From assembly GCA_001804345.1 (NCBI GenBank), contig MHFU01000152.1:1-5094 (forward strand): a stretch of DNA of 5,094 nucleotides, given 5' to 3'. Source of the DNA: Omnitrophica bacterium RIFOXYB12_FULL_50_7 (GTDB taxonomy: Bacteria > Omnitrophota > Omnitrophia > Omnitrophales > Aquincolibacteriaceae). The notes below the pieces were generated by a model. The model saw only the letters and a list, made by a program, of their open reading frames with translations. It was not told where the DNA came from and ran no database searches. The translations under genes were made by a program, and so were the position numbers. Every line of letters begins with the position of its first letter. Position 1 is the first letter of the stretch. Below are positions 4,166-5,094 of this stretch, piece after piece.

Positions 4166-5094
4166 TCTTGGCGGAGCACGCTGGGTTTGGGATGATTTTC
4201 CTGAATCATTTTCGCGATATCGAGCGCGAGTTTCAGGGCATCCCGCGCGGCGGCGTCAGGCTTTCCGATGCTTTTCCCGGTGATGAGACCGTTCAGGAAG
4301 AACTTCAGCTCTTCTTTAAGAGGCTCGGCTTTTTCAATGTCGACGGTTTCCTGGGTTACCTCGGAGCCGATCTTGCGGATGATCTTTCCCGTCTGGTTTC
4401 CATAGTCGAGCGAAATGTAGGCGTCTTCCTGGAAGATGCGGATCTTACGCTGTTTTTCGAACGTGAGACGCGAAGCGGTGATGTTGGCGACGGCTCCATT
4501 CTTGAATTTCAGCCGGACGTTTGCGATATCTTCGAATGGTGTCAAGACATTGACGCCGGTTGCGTCAAAACTGGCAACGTCGGATTTTACGAGGCCGAGC
4601 ACGATATCGAGATCATGGATCATGAGATCGAGTACGACGCCGCAATCGTTGATGCGGCCGGTGAAGGGCCCAAGGCGGTGGATCTCGAAGAAACGGATGT
4701 TTCGCGCGATCTCTTCCACGCGTTTGAATCCGGGATTATGACGTTCGATATGCCCGACCTGGAGTGCGCAATGGTGTTTCCTGGAAAGTTCAAGAAGTTC
4801 ATCCGCCTCGCTCAAGCGAAGCGTGATCGGTTTTTCAACCAGGGCGTGGACACCGGCTTTGAGGAACTCTTTTGCGACCTGATGGTGGGTGGAGGTGGGG
4901 GTGGCGATGCTAACGGCTTCGACTTTCCCGATCAAGTCACGGAAATCCTTAAAGTAGGCAGTTCCGAGTTCCTTGGCTTTATCAGCCTTGGCGGGGTCCG
5001 GGTCGCAGATGCCAACAAGCTCGGCTTCCGGAAGGTCCCGATAAATGCGGGCGTGCTCTTTACCGAGGTGTCCGACGCCTATGACTGCAACCTT
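4144..5094 (-). CDS. Gfo/Idh/MocA family oxidoreductase, 5' end cut by window
   Basis: The frame stays open to the window edge (316 residues seen, ending TGA 4146-4144), so only a few N-terminal residues are missing. A shorter TTG start at 4935 would remove the nucleotide-binding fold and is wrong. The N-terminus KVAVIGVGHLGKEHARIY (1-18) has the GxGxxG loop of a Rossmann fold for NAD(P). It is followed by ICDPDP (about 31-36), SIATPTSTHH (about 63-72) and the family's EKP motif at about 87-89 (HALVEKPITL), whose lysine is usually catalytic. The C-terminal sugar-binding part has GHIERHNP (114-121) and GVVLDLMIHDLD (about 152-163). Position just upstream of lpxB is typical of Gfo/Idh genes linked to lipid A synthesis. 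A role like GnnA, oxidising the 3-OH of UDP-GlcNAc to allow a 3-amino sugar, is possible, but no GnnB aminotransferase is in view. The substrate is not assigned. The last residues come from a repeat. Confidence 0.9.
   Translation of the reverse strand, partial: KVAVIGVGHLGKEHARIYRDLPEAELVGICDPDPAKADKAKELGTAYFKDFRDLIGKVEAVSIATPTSTHHQVAKEFLKAGVHALVEKPITLRLSEADELLELSRKHHCALQVGHIERHNPGFKRVEEIARNIRFFEIHRLGPFTGRINDCGVVLDLMIHDLDIVLGLVKSDVASFDATGVNVLTPFEDIANVRLKFKNGAVANITASRLTFEKQRKIRIFQEDAYISLDYGNQTGKIIRKIGSEVTQETVDIEKAEPLKEELKFFLNGLITGKSIGKPDAAARDALKLALDIAKMIQENHPKPSVLRQDPNTKNQ

Noticed and set aside
4436..4802. ORFs at 4436-4741 (+) and 4620-4802 (-) within the oxidoreductase gene
   Set aside because: They are in other frames of a well-supported Gfo/Idh gene and show no recognisable domain.
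1..5094. tRNA, rRNA, CRISPR array or complete insertion sequence
   Set aside because: I saw no cloverleaf, rRNA motif, regularly spaced direct repeats with unique spacers, or transposase. The 84-bp array has no unique spacers and so is not CRISPR.

Overview
The window reads as a chromosomal segment of a Gram-negative, lipid-A-making bacterium. My best guess is Candidatus Omnitrophota or a close PVC-side relative. This is inferred from an exosortase-associated TIGR04073-type protein, a Gfo/Idh oxidoreductase next to lpxB, and spacers full of simple repeats that invade gene ends. No rRNA or marker gene is present to confirm it.

Layout. 1-206 (+): the 3' end of a TIGR04073-family gene. 175-531: 84-bp tandem repeats that carry its last codons and stop; the first copy is interrupted by a 78-bp insertion. 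540-773: spacer with a faint minus-strand trace of the YifB/ComM C-terminus. 774-1397 (+): a 207-residue protein with one N-terminal membrane anchor and unknown function. 1424-1552 (-): a clear decayed fragment of the YifB/ComM (Mg-chelatase-like AAA ATPase) C-terminus with an in-frame amber codon. 1552-1701 (-): a doubtful 49-codon ORF. 1699-1730: a bulged palindrome upstream of the next gene. 1744-2763 (+): a complete DUF1016/YhcG-type PDDEXK nuclease. 2764-2889: a short spacer with a palindrome, an A/T tract and a GGTCT heptamer repeat that runs into the next gene's stop. 2872-4011 (-): lpxB, complete. 4012-4143: a repeat-rich spacer with long-range inverted repeats. 4144-5094 (-): a Gfo/Idh/MocA oxidoreductase lacking only its extreme N-terminus, cut by the window edge.

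How it fits together. The right half is the tail of a minus-strand lipid A operon: the oxidoreductase is followed by LpxB, which makes the lipid A disaccharide. The oxidoreductase may act on a nucleotide sugar used for lipid A. The left half looks like accessory, decaying DNA: tandem repeats, two pieces related to yifB, an orphan membrane protein and an orphan nuclease of a family often carried on variable DNA. Three of the window's genes have their stop codons inside repeats. I found no convincing new multigene system. The strongest unusual signals are the repeat-borne gene ends and the yifB relics around the orphan genes.
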